Positions 42,227-51,614 of a DNA stretch of 62,322 nt are shown here, one piece after another; position 1 is the first letter of the stretch; the number at the start of each line of letters is the position of its first letter. A program made the position numbers and the translations under genes. The stretch covers positions 1 through 62,322 of the forward strand of contig NZ_JAANMS010000024.1 of assembly GCF_011250565.1 (NCBI RefSeq), read 5' to 3'. The DNA comes from Nocardioides sp. IC4_145. GTDB lineage: Bacteria > Actinomycetota > Actinomycetes > Propionibacteriales > Nocardioidaceae. The notes beneath the pieces are model-generated. The model made no database searches, was not told the origin of the DNA, and worked only from the letters and a program-made list of their open reading frames with translations.

Positions 42227-43522
42227 TCACCGCGCACCCGTCGGGACCATCGCGGAGACCACGGTCGGGCCACCGGCCGGCGACTCCAGGCCGAGCGTGC
42301 CGTCGACGGCGAGCAGCCGTTGGGCCAGCCCGGCCAGGCCGTGCCCCTTCGCCTCGTGCGCGCCACCGACACCGTCGTCCTCGACGCGGACCAGCAGCGC
42401 GTCGCCGGTGTCCCGCACCCGCAGCCGGGCCGAGGCGGCGCCGCTGTGCTTGGCGACGTTGGTGAGCGCCTCGCTGACGACGAAGTACGTCGCGGTCTCG
42501 ACGTGCGGCGGCAGGCCGTCGGGCACGTCCAGGTCGGCGTCGACCGGCACCGCGCTGCGGGCGGCCAGGTCCTCGAGGGCGACCCGGAGGCCGCGGTCGA
42601 CGAGCAGCGGCGGGGCGATCCCGCGGGAGAGGGAGCGGAGCTCCTCGACGGTCTCGCCGACCTGCGCGAGCGCCTCCTCGATCGTCACCGCGGCCCGCGT
42701 GGGGTCCGACTCGAGCTGGCGGCGCGCCCGCCCGAGGTCCATGCCGAGGCGGACCATCCGCTGCTGCGGACCGTCGTGAATGTCGCGCTCGAGCCGCCGC
42801 AGCGACTCGGCTTCCGCGCGGCGCGCCGCGCTGCGACCGGTCTCGACGCGGCGTACCTCCTGCTGCAGCTCGGCGCGGCTGCTCAGCAGCCCCCACGCCA
42901 GGCTCGCGTGCAGCCCGGCCGCGGCGCGCACCGCGGCCGGCAGGGTCAGCAGGGCGACCACGCCGAGGACGGCGTTGAGCAGCGACTCCGCCACCGCGCC
43001 GGAGCCGAGGCCGAGCAGCTCGGCCAGCCCACGGCTGTCGGGGCCGTCGGGGAGCCACTGCTGCCAGAACCAGTAGGTCGCGCCGTTGAGCACCGCAGCC
43101 CACCAGGTCACCGTCACCGCGAAGGCGACGGTGCCCGTGGCCAGGCCGACGACGCTCCAGGTCAGGTCCAACCAGGACTGCGGGTCGCGCAGCGGCGTGA
43201 TCGTCCGGCGCAGCAGGCCGTCGCCCTCGCGGGGGCGGGCGTACGACGGGGTGGGGGCGTCGCGACCGAGCAGGGTGCGCAGGCGGTGCCGCTCGAGGCG
43301 GGCGAACCCGCGGGCGACCACCGCGGCCAGCGACAGCACCAGCACGCCGTACACGACGACGGTCAGGGCCGCGCCGACGCTGAGCAGCACGACCGCGAGC
43401 ACGAACGCCGGCAGGGCCAGGACGAACGCGCTCAGCGCGTAGCCGCTGTCCATCAGCGCGCGACGCACCAGCGAGGGCGCGCGGGAGGTGCCGGTGGGGG
43501 TCATCGCAACGGTGGTGGTCAT
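42227..43522 (-). CDS. Sensor histidine kinase, HisKA_3 type
   Basis: A 431-residue membrane kinase. A sensor module with about four membrane helices (GYALSAFVLALPAFVLAVVLLSVGAALTVVVYGVLVLSLAAVV and WLDLTWSVVGLATGTVAFAVTVTWWAAVL region) precedes the dimerisation domain. The phosphohistidine is in ESLRRLERDIHDGPQQRMVRLGMDL. The HATPase domain has SEALTNVAKHSGA and VEDDGVGGAHEAKGHGLAGLAQRL. Its cytoplasmic partner is the response regulator downstream. It starts at ATG 43522 and diverges from otsA, with 161 bases between starts. Confidence 0.92.
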   Translation of the reverse strand: MTTTVAMTPTGTSRAPSLVRRALMDSGYALSAFVLALPAFVLAVVLLSVGAALTVVVYGVLVLSLAAVVARGFARLERHRLRTLLGRDAPTPSYARPREGDGLLRRTITPLRDPQSWLDLTWSVVGLATGTVAFAVTVTWWAAVLNGATYWFWQQWLPDGPDSRGLAELLGLGSGAVAESLLNAVLGVVALLTLPAAVRAAAGLHASLAWGLLSSRAELQQEVRRVETGRSAARRAEAESLRRLERDIHDGPQQRMVRLGMDLGRARRQLESDPTRAAVTIEEALAQVGETVEELRSLSRGIAPPLLVDRGLRVALEDLAARSAVPVDADLDVPDGLPPHVETATYFVVSEALTNVAKHSGAASARLRVRDTGDALLVRVEDDGVGGAHEAKGHGLAGLAQRLLAVDGTLGLESPAGGPTVVSAMVPTGAR

Positions 43523-43683
43523 GGCTCCGAGCCTGGCTGGCCGAGCGGGCTCGCACGATCCTGCCAGCACGACGACCGGGGTGGGGCCAGCCCGACACCC
43601 TCCTCCCGACACCTCGCGACACCCCGCCGACCGGGCGCCGAGTGCGACGAGTGCTTGTGGGGCACTCCCCTAGGGTGAGCACC

Positions 43684-45111
43684 GTGTCTGCCGACCTCGT
43701 GATCGTGGCCAATCGACTGCCGGTGGACCGGGTGGAGCAGCCGGACGGGACGCCGGGCTGGCGGACCTCCCCGGGCGGCCTGGTCACCGCCATCGAGCCG
43801 GTGATGCGCGCGAACGACGGCACCTGGATCGGCTGGCCGGGCGGCACCGACGCCGACCTCGCGCCGTTCGAGGCCGACGGCATGAAGCTCGTGCCGATGT
43901 CGATGACCCAGGCCGAGATCGAGGGCCACTACGAGGGCTTCTCCAACGGCACGCTGTGGCCGCTCTACCACGACCTGGTCGCCAAGCCGGAGTTCCACCG
44001 GGAGTGGTGGGACGCCTACGTCGGCGTCAACCGCCGCTTCGCCGAGAAGGCCGCCGAGCTGGCCTCCGAGGGCGCCACGGTGTGGGTGCACGACTACCAG
44101 ATGCAGCTGGTCCCCCAGATGCTGCGCGAGCTGCGGCCGGACCTGCGCATCGGCTTCTACCTGCACATCCCGTTCCCGCCGGCCGAGCTGTTCCAGCAGC
44201 TGCCGTGGCGCCGCCAGCTGCTCGAGGGCCTGCTCGGGGCGGACATGATCGGCTTCCAGCTCCCCGGCGGCGCGCAGAACTTCGTGCGCCTGGTCCGCCA
44301 GCGCGTCGGCCACAAGACCCACCGCGACCTCGTCTACCTGCCCGACGGGCGCACGGTCCGCGCGGCGGCGTTCCCCATCTCGATCGACGCCGCCGGCTTC
44401 GAGTCGATGGCGCGCTCCGAGCCGGTCGCGCAGCGCGCGGAGGAGATCCGCACCGCCCTCGGCAACCCGCGCAAGGTGTTCCTCGGCATCGACCGGCTCG
44501 ACTACACCAAGGGCATCTATGCCCGCCTGCGCGCGTTCAGCGAGCTCATCGCCGACGGCCACCTCGACGTCGAGGACGCGGTGTTCGTCCAGGTCGCGGT
44601 GCCCTCGCGCGAGCAGGTCGAGCAGTACCGCATCCTCCGCGACGAGATCGACCGCCTCGTCGGCCGGATCAACGGCGACCTGGGGCGCATCGGCCGCCCG
44701 GCGATCAGCTACCTGCACTCGTCCTACCCGCGCGAGGAGATGGCCGCGCTCTACCGCGCCGCCGACGTCATGGTGGTGACGCCGTACCGCGACGGCATGA
44801 ACCTCGTCGCGAAGGAGTACGTCGCGTGCCGCTTCGAGGACACCGGCGCGCTGGTGCTCTCGGAGTTCGCCGGCGCCGCCGACGAGCTGCGGCAGGCCTG
44901 GCTGGTCAATCCCTACGACATCAACGGCATGAAGTCCGCCCTGCTCGAGGCCTACCGCGCCGACGACAAGGAGACCCGCCGTCGGATGAAGGCCATGCGC
45001 AAGACCGTCACCCAGCACGACGTCGCCGCCTGGGCGGACGCCTTCATGAACGACCTCGCCGAGGTCCCCGGCTCGCACGGCAAGGCGGTCCGGCCGGCGA
45101 AGCGGTCCTAG
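43684..45111 (+). CDS. otsA: Trehalose-6-phosphate synthase
   Basis: A 475-residue GT20 glycosyltransferase that makes trehalose 6-phosphate from NDP-glucose and glucose 6-phosphate. It has [11 protein letters not shown] at the N-terminus, [14 protein letters not shown] with the catalytic histidine, [33 protein letters not shown] with the catalytic R and K, and [14 protein letters not shown] near the C-terminus. The GTG at 43684 follows AGGGTGA by 5 bases. A GTG at 43675 is an alternative that adds three residues. The gene ends 24 bases before the second tripartite palindromic element. Confidence 0.93.
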   Translation: MSADLVIVANRLPVDRVEQPDGTPGWRTSPGGLVTAIEPVMRANDGTWIGWPGGTDADLAPFEADGMKLVPMSMTQAEIEGHYEGFSNGTLWPLYHDLVAKPEFHREWWDAYVGVNRRFAEKAAELASEGATVWVHDYQMQLVPQMLRELRPDLRIGFYLHIPFPPAELFQQLPWRRQLLEGLLGADMIGFQLPGGAQNFVRLVRQRVGHKTHRDLVYLPDGRTVRAAAFPISIDAAGFESMARSEPVAQRAEEIRTALGNPRKVFLGIDRLDYTKGIYARLRAFSELIADGHLDVEDAVFVQVAVPSREQVEQYRILRDEIDRLVGRINGDLGRIGRPAISYLHSSYPREEMAALYRAADVMVVTPYRDGMNLVAKEYVACRFEDTGALVLSEFAGAADELRQAWLVNPYDINGMKSALLEAYRADDKETRRRMKAMRKTVTQHDVAAWADAFMNDLAEVPGSHGKAVRPAKRS

Positions 45112-45135
45112 GTCGGGACCGACCGGGCGGGTGCG

Positions 45136-45219
45136 GGGGTCCCCGGTTCACCGGTGACCCCCGCGCTTACCACGGGAGATCTGCCCCGATAAGCGAGGGG
45201 CTCCCGTAGTAGGTGGCGC
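45136..45219 (+). repeat. Tripartite palindromic element, copy 2
   Basis: A 14-bp stem with one mismatch (45133-45146 with 45151-45164) is followed by a 32-base palindrome centred on AGATCT (45164-45195) and a remnant AGGGGCTCCCG. It is the plus-strand counterpart of the element at 9039-9122, aligned over 84 bases without gaps. It fills the convergent gap between otsA and the FMN-binding glutamate-synthase-like gene. Confidence 0.8.
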
Positions 45220-45236
45220 GGCAGGTGCACCCGGGG

Positions 45237-46793
45237 TCAGGCGTGCGCGGGGTGCGGGTCGTCGGGGAGCCGGCCGAGCATCAAGTCCTCGACGGTGGCG
45301 GCCAGCTCGGGGCCGGGCACGCCCCAGCCGGGCTCGTAGCCGTAGGCCTCCCGCAGCGTCGTGGCCGTGCGGGTGCCGTCGACGAGGTCGACGTCGTCGG
45401 GGCCCATGAGCGCCGGGTGCACCACGCCGACAGCCTCGGCGACCTTGAGCAGGTCGCGCCGCAGCGACCTGACGTACGTCGCCGCGCGCACCGACTTCAG
45501 CGCCGGGTCGAGGCCGCGGGCCAGCCATGGGTCCTGGGTCGCGACGCCGGTCGGGCAGGTGTCCGCGTGGCACTTCTGCGCCTGGATGCAGCCGACGGCG
45601 AGCATCGCCTCGCGGCCGACGTTGATGCCGTCGAGGCCGAGGGCCAGCGCCACGGTGGCGTTCTCCGTGAGCCCCAGCTTGCCGGCACCGATGAACGCGA
45701 CCTCGTCGTGCAGCCCGGCCCGGGCGAAGCGCTTGTAGACCTCGGTGAAGCCGATGCGGAACGGGTAGGCCACCGAGTCGGCGAACACCAGCGGGGCCGC
45801 GCCGGTCCCGCCCTCGCCGCCGTCGATGTTGACGAAGTCGACGCCGCGGTCGCGGGCGGACATCAGCGTCACCAGCTCGTCCCAGAACGCCAGGTCGCCG
45901 ACGGCGGACTTGATGCCGACGGGCAGCCCGGTCTCGGCGGCCAGCAGCTCCACGAAGTCGAGCATCGAGTCGGTGTCGTGGAACGCCGTGTGCCGGCTCG
46001 GCGACGCGCAGTCCTGCCCGACGGGGATGCCGCGGATCTCCGCGATCTCCTCGGTCACCTTCGCGCCGGGCAGCAGGCCGCCCAGACCCGGCTTGGCGCC
46101 CTGCGAGAGCTTGATCTCCAGCGCACGGACCGGCGAGGAGGCGACGAGGTCCTTGAGCCGGGCGAGGTCGAAGCGGCCCTGCGTGTCGCGGCAGCCGAAG
46201 TACGCCGTGCCCAGCTGGAAGGTGAGCTCGCCGCCGTGGCGGTGGGCCGGCGAGATCCCGCCCTCGCCGGTGTTCTGCAGGCAACCGGCCAGGGCCGCGC
46301 CGCGGTTGAGCGCCTCGATGGCGTTGCCCGACAGCGAGCCGAAGCTCATCGCCGAGATGTTGACGATCGACCCCGGACGGAACGCCTTCGCGCGTCCGCG
46401 CGGCCCGCCGAGCACCTTGCCCATCGGCAGCCGGACGCCCTCCTCGGCGTGCGGCGCGGTCGCGGCGCCGGGGCCGGCGAACGTGCGGTGCTTGATGACG
46501 GGGTAGCCGGTGCTGTTCTCGACGTCGTTGTCGGTGCCGAAGCCGAAGTAGGTGTTCTCGCCCTTCGACGAGGCGTAGATCCAGCGCCGCTGGTCGCGGG
46601 AGAACGGCCGCTCCTCGTCGTTCGAGGTCACGATGTACTGGCGCAGCTCGGGCCCGAACTTCTCCAGCATGAAGCGCAGGTGCCCGACCACGGGGAAGTT
46701 GCGCAGGATGGCGTGCTTGCGCTGCGTGACGTCGTGGGCCGCGACCGCAGCGAGGGCGGCGGCACCGGTGGCGGCGATCTTGGACCAGCTCAT
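45237..46793 (-). CDS. FMN-binding glutamate synthase-like protein
   Basis: A 518-residue protein matching the central glutamate synthase domain with an N-terminal membrane helix (WSKIAATGAAALAAVAAHDV). Core motifs include IVNISAMSFGSLSGNAIEALNRGAALAGCLQNTGEGGISPAH, GGLLPGAKVTEEIAEIRGIPVGQDCASPSRH, FVNIDGGEGGTGAAPLVF and the iron-sulfur cysteines in GCIQAQKCHADTCPTGVATQDP. It lacks the amidotransferase domain of GltB, so its physiological reaction is not settled. It is divergent from the hydrolase gene with a 40-base gap. Confidence 0.9.
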   Translation of the reverse strand: MSWSKIAATGAAALAAVAAHDVTQRKHAILRNFPVVGHLRFMLEKFGPELRQYIVTSNDEERPFSRDQRRWIYASSKGENTYFGFGTDNDVENSTGYPVIKHRTFAGPGAATAPHAEEGVRLPMGKVLGGPRGRAKAFRPGSIVNISAMSFGSLSGNAIEALNRGAALAGCLQNTGEGGISPAHRHGGELTFQLGTAYFGCRDTQGRFDLARLKDLVASSPVRALEIKLSQGAKPGLGGLLPGAKVTEEIAEIRGIPVGQDCASPSRHTAFHDTDSMLDFVELLAAETGLPVGIKSAVGDLAFWDELVTLMSARDRGVDFVNIDGGEGGTGAAPLVFADSVAYPFRIGFTEVYKRFARAGLHDEVAFIGAGKLGLTENATVALALGLDGINVGREAMLAVGCIQAQKCHADTCPTGVATQDPWLARGLDPALKSVRAATYVRSLRRDLLKVAEAVGVVHPALMGPDDVDLVDGTRTATTLREAYGYEPGWGVPGPELAATVEDLMLGRLPDDPHPAHA

Positions 46794-46833
46794 GTCCTGT
46801 GCGGTACCCGGATCGGCGGGTACGTTGCCGCCC

Positions 46834-48141
46834 ATGGACCTCGTCCCCAAGCCCGACCAGGTCGTCTCGGCGGCCGGCAACGTGGCGCACAAGCTGCTGT
46901 ACGGCGGGCTGGCGGACCTCCGCCCGATGCCGCGCACGCTCGTCGACGAGGGGCACATGCGCGCGCTGTACCACTACCGGCCGCAGCCGGGCGCCGACGA
47001 GCAGGGCGACCCGGTGCTGCTGGTGACCCCGCTGGCGGCACCGGCGATCTGCTTCGACCTGCGGCGCGGCTGCTCGCTGGTCGAGCACCTGCTGGCGGGC
47101 GGCCGGCCGACGTACCTCGTGGAGTATGGTCAGGTCTCCTTCCGCGACCGCTCCCTCGGCATGGAGCACTGGGTCGAGGAGGTCGTGCCCGCCGCGATCC
47201 GCGAGGTGTCCGCGCACGCCGGCGGCCGACCGGTGCACGTGGTCGGGTGGTCACTCGGGGGGATCTTCACGCTGCTCACCGCGGCCGACGACCCGAGCCT
47301 GCCGATCGCGTCGGTCACTGCTCTCGGCACGCCGTTCGACGTCTCGCAGGTGCCGCTGGTCGCGCCGCTGCGGCCGCTGCTCAACCTCAACCCGACCGAC
47401 GGCCGCGGTGCGATCACCCGCGCCTACCAGCTGATGGGCGGCGCGCCGACGCCGTTGGTGCGCTGGGCCTACCAGCTCAGCTCGTTCCAGAAGCTCGTGA
47501 CCAAGCCGCTGGCCGTCGCCGCGCACCTCGACGACACCGACTTCCTCGCCCAGCTTGAGGCCGTCGACCGGTTCACCGCGAACATGACGGCCTACCCCGG
47601 CCGGACCTTCGGCCAGCTCTACCACCGCTTCGTCAAGGGCAACGTGCTCAAGACCGGCGAGGTGGTGCTCGGCGAGCGGACGATCACCCTCGACTCGATC
47701 ACCGCGCCGGTGCTCGTCTTCGCCGGCGCCAACGACGGGATCGCCCCGGTCGGCGCGGTCCGGGCGCTGCTGCCCCACCTCGGCTCGGCCGAGGAGGTGC
47801 GGTTCGAGATCGTGCCGGGCGGCCACCTCGGCATGCTCACCGGCCGGCAGGCCCGCGGCACCACCTGGGAGGTGCTCGACGAGTGGCTCGACGAGTGGTC
47901 GGACCGCCCGGCCGCCGGGCCTGCGAAGAAGCCGGCGAGGAAACCCGCGAAGAAGGCAGCACACAAGGCAGCACAGAAGTCCGCGAAGAAGGCGGCGCCC
48001 AGGAAGGCGGCGGCGAAGAAGACCGCGACGAAGAAGGCCGGCGGGGCGGCGACCGAGGAGCCGGCCACCGGCACGGACGCGATCGGCACCAACCCCGACC
48101 GGCGCCACGGCTCCGGCGGCTCCCGGTCGTTGGCGCGCTGA
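46834..48141 (+). CDS. PhaC-like alpha/beta hydrolase with Lys/Ala-rich tail
   Basis: A 435-residue protein. Residues about 1-350 resemble class III/I polyhydroxyalkanoate synthase-like proteins (LLVTPLAAPAICFDLRRGCSLVEHLLAGGRPTYLVEYGQ, SLGMEHWVEEVVPAAIREV). The nucleophile elbow is GWSLGG, with serine where true PHA synthases have cysteine. The base is in VPGGHLGMLTGRQAR, so it may be an acyl esterase or depolymerase. Residues about 365-420 are a lysine/alanine-rich tail of PAKKA-like repeats, like histone H1 or HupB tails. It heads a three-gene run, with the MFS start 1 base after its stop. Confidence 0.83.
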   Translation: MDLVPKPDQVVSAAGNVAHKLLYGGLADLRPMPRTLVDEGHMRALYHYRPQPGADEQGDPVLLVTPLAAPAICFDLRRGCSLVEHLLAGGRPTYLVEYGQVSFRDRSLGMEHWVEEVVPAAIREVSAHAGGRPVHVVGWSLGGIFTLLTAADDPSLPIASVTALGTPFDVSQVPLVAPLRPLLNLNPTDGRGAITRAYQLMGGAPTPLVRWAYQLSSFQKLVTKPLAVAAHLDDTDFLAQLEAVDRFTANMTAYPGRTFGQLYHRFVKGNVLKTGEVVLGERTITLDSITAPVLVFAGANDGIAPVGAVRALLPHLGSAEEVRFEIVPGGHLGMLTGRQARGTTWEVLDEWLDEWSDRPAAGPAKKPARKPAKKAAHKAAQKSAKKAAPRKAAAKKTATKKAGGAATEEPATGTDAIGTNPDRRHGSGGSRSLAR

Positions 48142-48142
48142 G

Positions 48143-49507
48143 GTGGCGACGCAGGAGACGGCCCGCGGCGCGACCGCGGGCGACGGGCCGGTGGACCCGG
48201 GCGCGCTGCCCCGCGGCGTACGCATCGGCTACGGCTCGGGCTCGGTCGCGACCGGCGCCTTCGGCACGGTGCCGGGGCTCATGCTGCTGCCGTTCCTCAC
48301 CGACTCCCTCGGCATCGCCGCGGTGCTGGCCGGCGTCATCGTGTTCCTGCCGAAGGCGTGGGACGTCGTCCTCAACCCGATCGCCGGGCGGATCAGCGAC
48401 CGCAGCACCGACCCGCGCGGGCCGCGCCGGCCGTTCCTCCTCCGCGCCGGGCTGGTGCTCGCAGCCAGCTTCGCGCTGATCTTCGCCGCGCCATCGATGG
48501 CCACCGGCCTCGAGGCGGCGTGGGTGCTGGTGTGCTTCCTGGGCTGCGCCTCGGCGTACGCGTTCTTCCAGGTCCCCTACGTCGCCATGCCCGCCGAGAT
48601 GACGACGTCCTACGACGAGCGCACCCGGCTGATGACCTGGCGCGTCGCGATCCTGGCGCTCACGATCCTCGTCGCCGGCGGCACCGCACCGCTGATCCGC
48701 GACGCGGTCGGCGGCCGCGACGGCTACCGCGTCATGGGTGTCGTGATGGCGCTGATCATCCTCGTCGGTGTCGTGTCGTCGTACGTCGGCACGCGCCGCG
48801 CCCCGGTCGGCTCGGTCCAGCCGGGGGCGGGGAGCCTGCGCGACCAGCTGCGGATCGTGGCGACCGCCCGCGACTTCCGGCTGCTGCTCACCACCTTCGT
48901 GGTCCAGGCGCTGGCCACCGGCGCGATGCTCGCCGGCGTCGACTACCTCGCCGAGGACGTCCTCGACAGCACCGGCGCCGCGACCGTGCTGTTCCTGTGC
49001 TTCGTGGGGCCGGCGCTGCTGCTCACGCCTGCCTGGTCGGCGCTCGGGCAGCGGATCGGCAAGAAGCGCGGGTACCTCGCGTCCTCGCTGTTCCTCGCCG
49101 TCGGCGCCGCCCTTGCGGCGTTCGCGGACGTCGCGCCGGCCGCCGTGGTCTTCGCCGCGGTCGGCCTCGCCGGGGTGGGGTACGCCGGCTGCCAGGTCTT
49201 CCCGATGGCGATGCTGCCCGACGCGGCGGCCGTCGACGCCCGCCGGACCGGGAGCGGCCGCGCCGGCGTCTACACCGGCGTGTGGACCGCCGGCGAGACC
49301 CTCGGCCTCGCGCTCGGCCCGGCCGTCTTCGCGCTGGTGCTCGCGCTCGGCGACTACCAGTCCTCGACCGACGGCGCCGCGGCGCAGCCCGGGTCGGCCG
49401 TGACCGCGATCGTGCTCGGCTTCTCCCTCCTCCCCGCCCTGCTCGTGCTGGTGAGCCTGTGGTGGCTCGCCCGCTACACCCTCGACGCCGAAGAGGTCGA
49501 CGCATGA
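48143..49507 (+). CDS. MFS transporter, GPH:cation symporter-like
   Basis: A 454-residue 12-helix transporter. Its N-terminal pattern (GYGSGSVATGAFGTVPGLMLLPFLTDSLGI, FLPKAWDVVLNPIAGRISDRS, YAFFQVPYVAMPAEMT) fits the glycoside-pentoside-hexuronide/cation symporter family, and YDERTRLMTWRVAILALTIL follows. The family moves sugars, but related proteins also move lipids, such as MFSD2-type transporters. It lies between the PhaC-like hydrolase and the PLP lyase, coupled to both; the last gene overlaps by ATGA. Confidence 0.88.
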   Translation: MATQETARGATAGDGPVDPGALPRGVRIGYGSGSVATGAFGTVPGLMLLPFLTDSLGIAAVLAGVIVFLPKAWDVVLNPIAGRISDRSTDPRGPRRPFLLRAGLVLAASFALIFAAPSMATGLEAAWVLVCFLGCASAYAFFQVPYVAMPAEMTTSYDERTRLMTWRVAILALTILVAGGTAPLIRDAVGGRDGYRVMGVVMALIILVGVVSSYVGTRRAPVGSVQPGAGSLRDQLRIVATARDFRLLLTTFVVQALATGAMLAGVDYLAEDVLDSTGAATVLFLCFVGPALLLTPAWSALGQRIGKKRGYLASSLFLAVGAALAAFADVAPAAVVFAAVGLAGVGYAGCQVFPMAMLPDAAAVDARRTGSGRAGVYTGVWTAGETLGLALGPAVFALVLALGDYQSSTDGAAAQPGSAVTAIVLGFSLLPALLVLVSLWWLARYTLDAEEVDA

Positions 49508-50958
49508 CCACCACCGCCCGCCCGACCACCGCGCAGGACGTCCTGGCTGAGCTGCACGCGCGCCAGGGGGCCGACCTGCCGGTCCACGGCGGCCGCACGC
49601 TGGCCTACGTCTACGACTCCGGGCTCGCCGAGGTCGACCGCGTCGGCCGCGAGGCCGTCGCGGCGTACGCCGGCTCCAACGGGCTCGACCCGACCGCGTT
49701 CCCCAGCCTGCTGCGGATGGAGAACGACCTGGTCGCCTTCGCCGCCCGCCTGCTCGGCGCCCCCGACACCGTGGTCGGCACCGTCACCTCCGGCGGCACG
49801 GAGTCGGTGCTGCTCGCCGTGCAGACCGCCCGCGACGGCAGCCCGCAGGTCACCCGGCCGAACATGGTCATCCCGGCCACCGCCCACGCCGCCTTCCACA
49901 AGGCCGCGCACTACTTCGGTGTCGAGGCGCGCATGGTCCCCGTCGGCCCGGACTTTCGCGCCGACGCCACCGCCACCGAGGCCGCGATCGACGACAGCAC
50001 CGTGCTCGTCGTCGCCAGCGCGCCGTCGTACGCCCACGGTGTCGTCGACCCCGTCACCGAGCTCGCGGCGCTCGCGAGCGCGCGGGGCATCCGCTGCCAC
50101 GTCGACGCCTGCATCGGCGGGTGGGTCCTCCCGTACGCCAGGCGGCTGGGCCGCGACGTGCCGGCGTGGACCTTCGCCGTCGACGGCGTGACGTCCATCA
50201 GCGTCGACCTGCACAAGTACGCCTACGCCCCCAAGGGCACCTCCCTCCTGCTGCACCGGACCCCGGCGCTGCGTCGTCCCCAGCTCTTCGCCTCCGCTGC
50301 CTGGCCGGGCTACACGATGCTCAACCCGACCATGCAGTCCACCCGCTCGGGCGGCCCCACCGCGGGCGCCTGGGCGGTCGTGCGGACCCTCGGCGACGAC
50401 GGCTACGAGCGGCTGACGGCCGACGTCCTTGAGGCCGTGGACCGGATCGTGGCAGGCGCCACCGACATCGCCGGGCTGCGCCTGGTCGTGACGCCCGACT
50501 CCACCCTCGTCGCCCTCGCCACCGACGGCACCTGCGACGCGTTCACGGTGTGCGACGAGATGACCGCGCGCGGGTGGTACGTCCAGCCGCAGATGTCCTA
50601 CGGCGACCAGCCGCCGACCATCCACCTCTCGGTGAGCGCCGCGACCCTCGGCGCCGTCGACGACTTCCTCGTCGCCCTGCGCGAGTCCGTCGCGGCCGCC
50701 GTGGCCGCCGGTCCGGTCGCCGTCGACGAGGGCGTCGCCGACTACATCCGCTCGCTCGACCCGGCCGGCCTCACGGACGAGGACTTCGACGGCCTCCTGG
50801 CCGCCTCCGGCCTCGTCGGCGAGAACGCCGAGGGCGAGCTCGCCCTGCCCGACCGGATGGCCGAGGTCAACGCCATGCTCGACCTCGCCTCCCCCGCCAT
50901 GCGCGAGGCCCTGCTCCTCACCTTCCTCGACCGGCTCAGCCGGCCCTCCCGCGCCTGA
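49504..50958 (+). CDS. PLP-dependent decarboxylase, sphingosine-1-phosphate lyase-like
   Basis: A 484-residue fold-type I PLP enzyme. SGGTES (96-101) binds the cofactor phosphate, D201 in CHVDACIGG contacts the pyridine nitrogen and K238 in SISVDLHKYAYAPKG forms the Schiff base. The HKYAYAPKG motif and spacing place it near sphingosine-1-phosphate lyases and glutamate/DOPA decarboxylases. A short helical C-terminal extension (about 420-484) is present. Co-occurrence with a lipid-like MFS transporter makes a sphingolipid-type or phosphoamine substrate possible. Confidence 0.87.
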   Translation: MTTTARPTTAQDVLAELHARQGADLPVHGGRTLAYVYDSGLAEVDRVGREAVAAYAGSNGLDPTAFPSLLRMENDLVAFAARLLGAPDTVVGTVTSGGTESVLLAVQTARDGSPQVTRPNMVIPATAHAAFHKAAHYFGVEARMVPVGPDFRADATATEAAIDDSTVLVVASAPSYAHGVVDPVTELAALASARGIRCHVDACIGGWVLPYARRLGRDVPAWTFAVDGVTSISVDLHKYAYAPKGTSLLLHRTPALRRPQLFASAAWPGYTMLNPTMQSTRSGGPTAGAWAVVRTLGDDGYERLTADVLEAVDRIVAGATDIAGLRLVVTPDSTLVALATDGTCDAFTVCDEMTARGWYVQPQMSYGDQPPTIHLSVSAATLGAVDDFLVALRESVAAAVAAGPVAVDEGVADYIRSLDPAGLTDEDFDGLLAASGLVGENAEGELALPDRMAEVNAMLDLASPAMREALLLTFLDRLSRPSRA

Positions 50959-50991
50959 GCACTCCAGGCAGCCCAGCCCGACCGAGGGCGG

Positions 50992-51039
50992 GGTCGTGTG
51001 CCTCACGACGCGGCGGCGCGCGTGCTCAGGCACACGACC
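50992..51039. repeat. GTCGTGTGC hairpin family, copy C
   Basis: GGTCGTGTGCCT at 50992-51003 pairs over 12 bp with AGGCACACGACC at 51028-51039. Inside is a smaller hairpin, CACG with CGTG, and it is followed by CCCGG/CCGGG. It lies between the convergent PLP-decarboxylase and HxlR genes and can serve as a two-way terminator. Confidence 0.8.
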
Positions 51040-51063
51040 TCCCGGCAGGTTCCGGGCGCGGCC

Positions 51064-51549
51064 TCAGCCCGCGTCGACCCGCTTCGCACCGGGCCCCGGC
51101 CGCGGAACTGCGTCGCGCAGGTCCTCGACGCGGTGCCCGTGCTCGCACACCAGCTCGGCGTGGAGCACGCCCCCGCAGTCGCGGTGCGCGACCTCGACCG
51201 GCGGTCCCTCGGGGTCGGCGAGGTAGCGGTCGCCCCAGTCGGCGACGGCGACCAGCACCGGGTAGAGGGCGAAGCCCTTCTCCGTCAGGCGGTACTCGTG
51301 CCGCTCGCGCTCCCCCTCGGAGCGGTAGGGCACCTTGCGCAGCACGTCCTGCTCGACCAGCAGCGCCAGCCGGTTGCTCAGCACCTGGCGCGGGATGCCG
51401 CTGTGGCGGCGGATGTCGTCGAAGCGGCGCACGCCGTTGAAGACCTCGCGCAGCACCACGAAGGTCCAGCGCTCGCCGAGCACGGCCATCGCCCGGCCGA
51501 CCGTGCAGTTGTCGGTCGACCACGCGAGGGCGGACGGCGAGGTGGTCAC
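51064..51549 (-). CDS. HxlR-family winged-helix regulator
   Basis: A 161-residue regulator. The C-x-V-G pattern DNCTVGRAMAVLGERWTFVVLREVFNGVRRFDDIRRHSGIPRQVLSNRLALLVEQDVLRKVPYRSEGERERHEYRLTEKGFALYPVL is the HxlR domain, with the cysteine near residue 15 conserved as a possible redox sensor. The C-terminal region has further cysteines (RDCGGVLHAELVCEHGH), which could bind a metal. It starts with GTG and diverges from the thioesterase gene, which it may control. Confidence 0.9.
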   Translation of the reverse strand: MTTSPSALAWSTDNCTVGRAMAVLGERWTFVVLREVFNGVRRFDDIRRHSGIPRQVLSNRLALLVEQDVLRKVPYRSEGERERHEYRLTEKGFALYPVLVAVADWGDRYLADPEGPPVEVAHRDCGGVLHAELVCEHGHRVEDLRDAVPRPGPGAKRVDAG

Positions 51550-51614
51550 GGCCCCAGCGTAGGCGGGGCTGGGTCTTGTTGACAGACCGAGCGCCGCGCC
51601 GCCAGGCTGAGTCC

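Noticed and set aside
46834..48141. True polyhydroxyalkanoate synthase
   Set aside because: The nucleophile elbow has serine (GWSLGG), not the cysteine used by PHA synthases, and no PHA granule or precursor genes are nearby.
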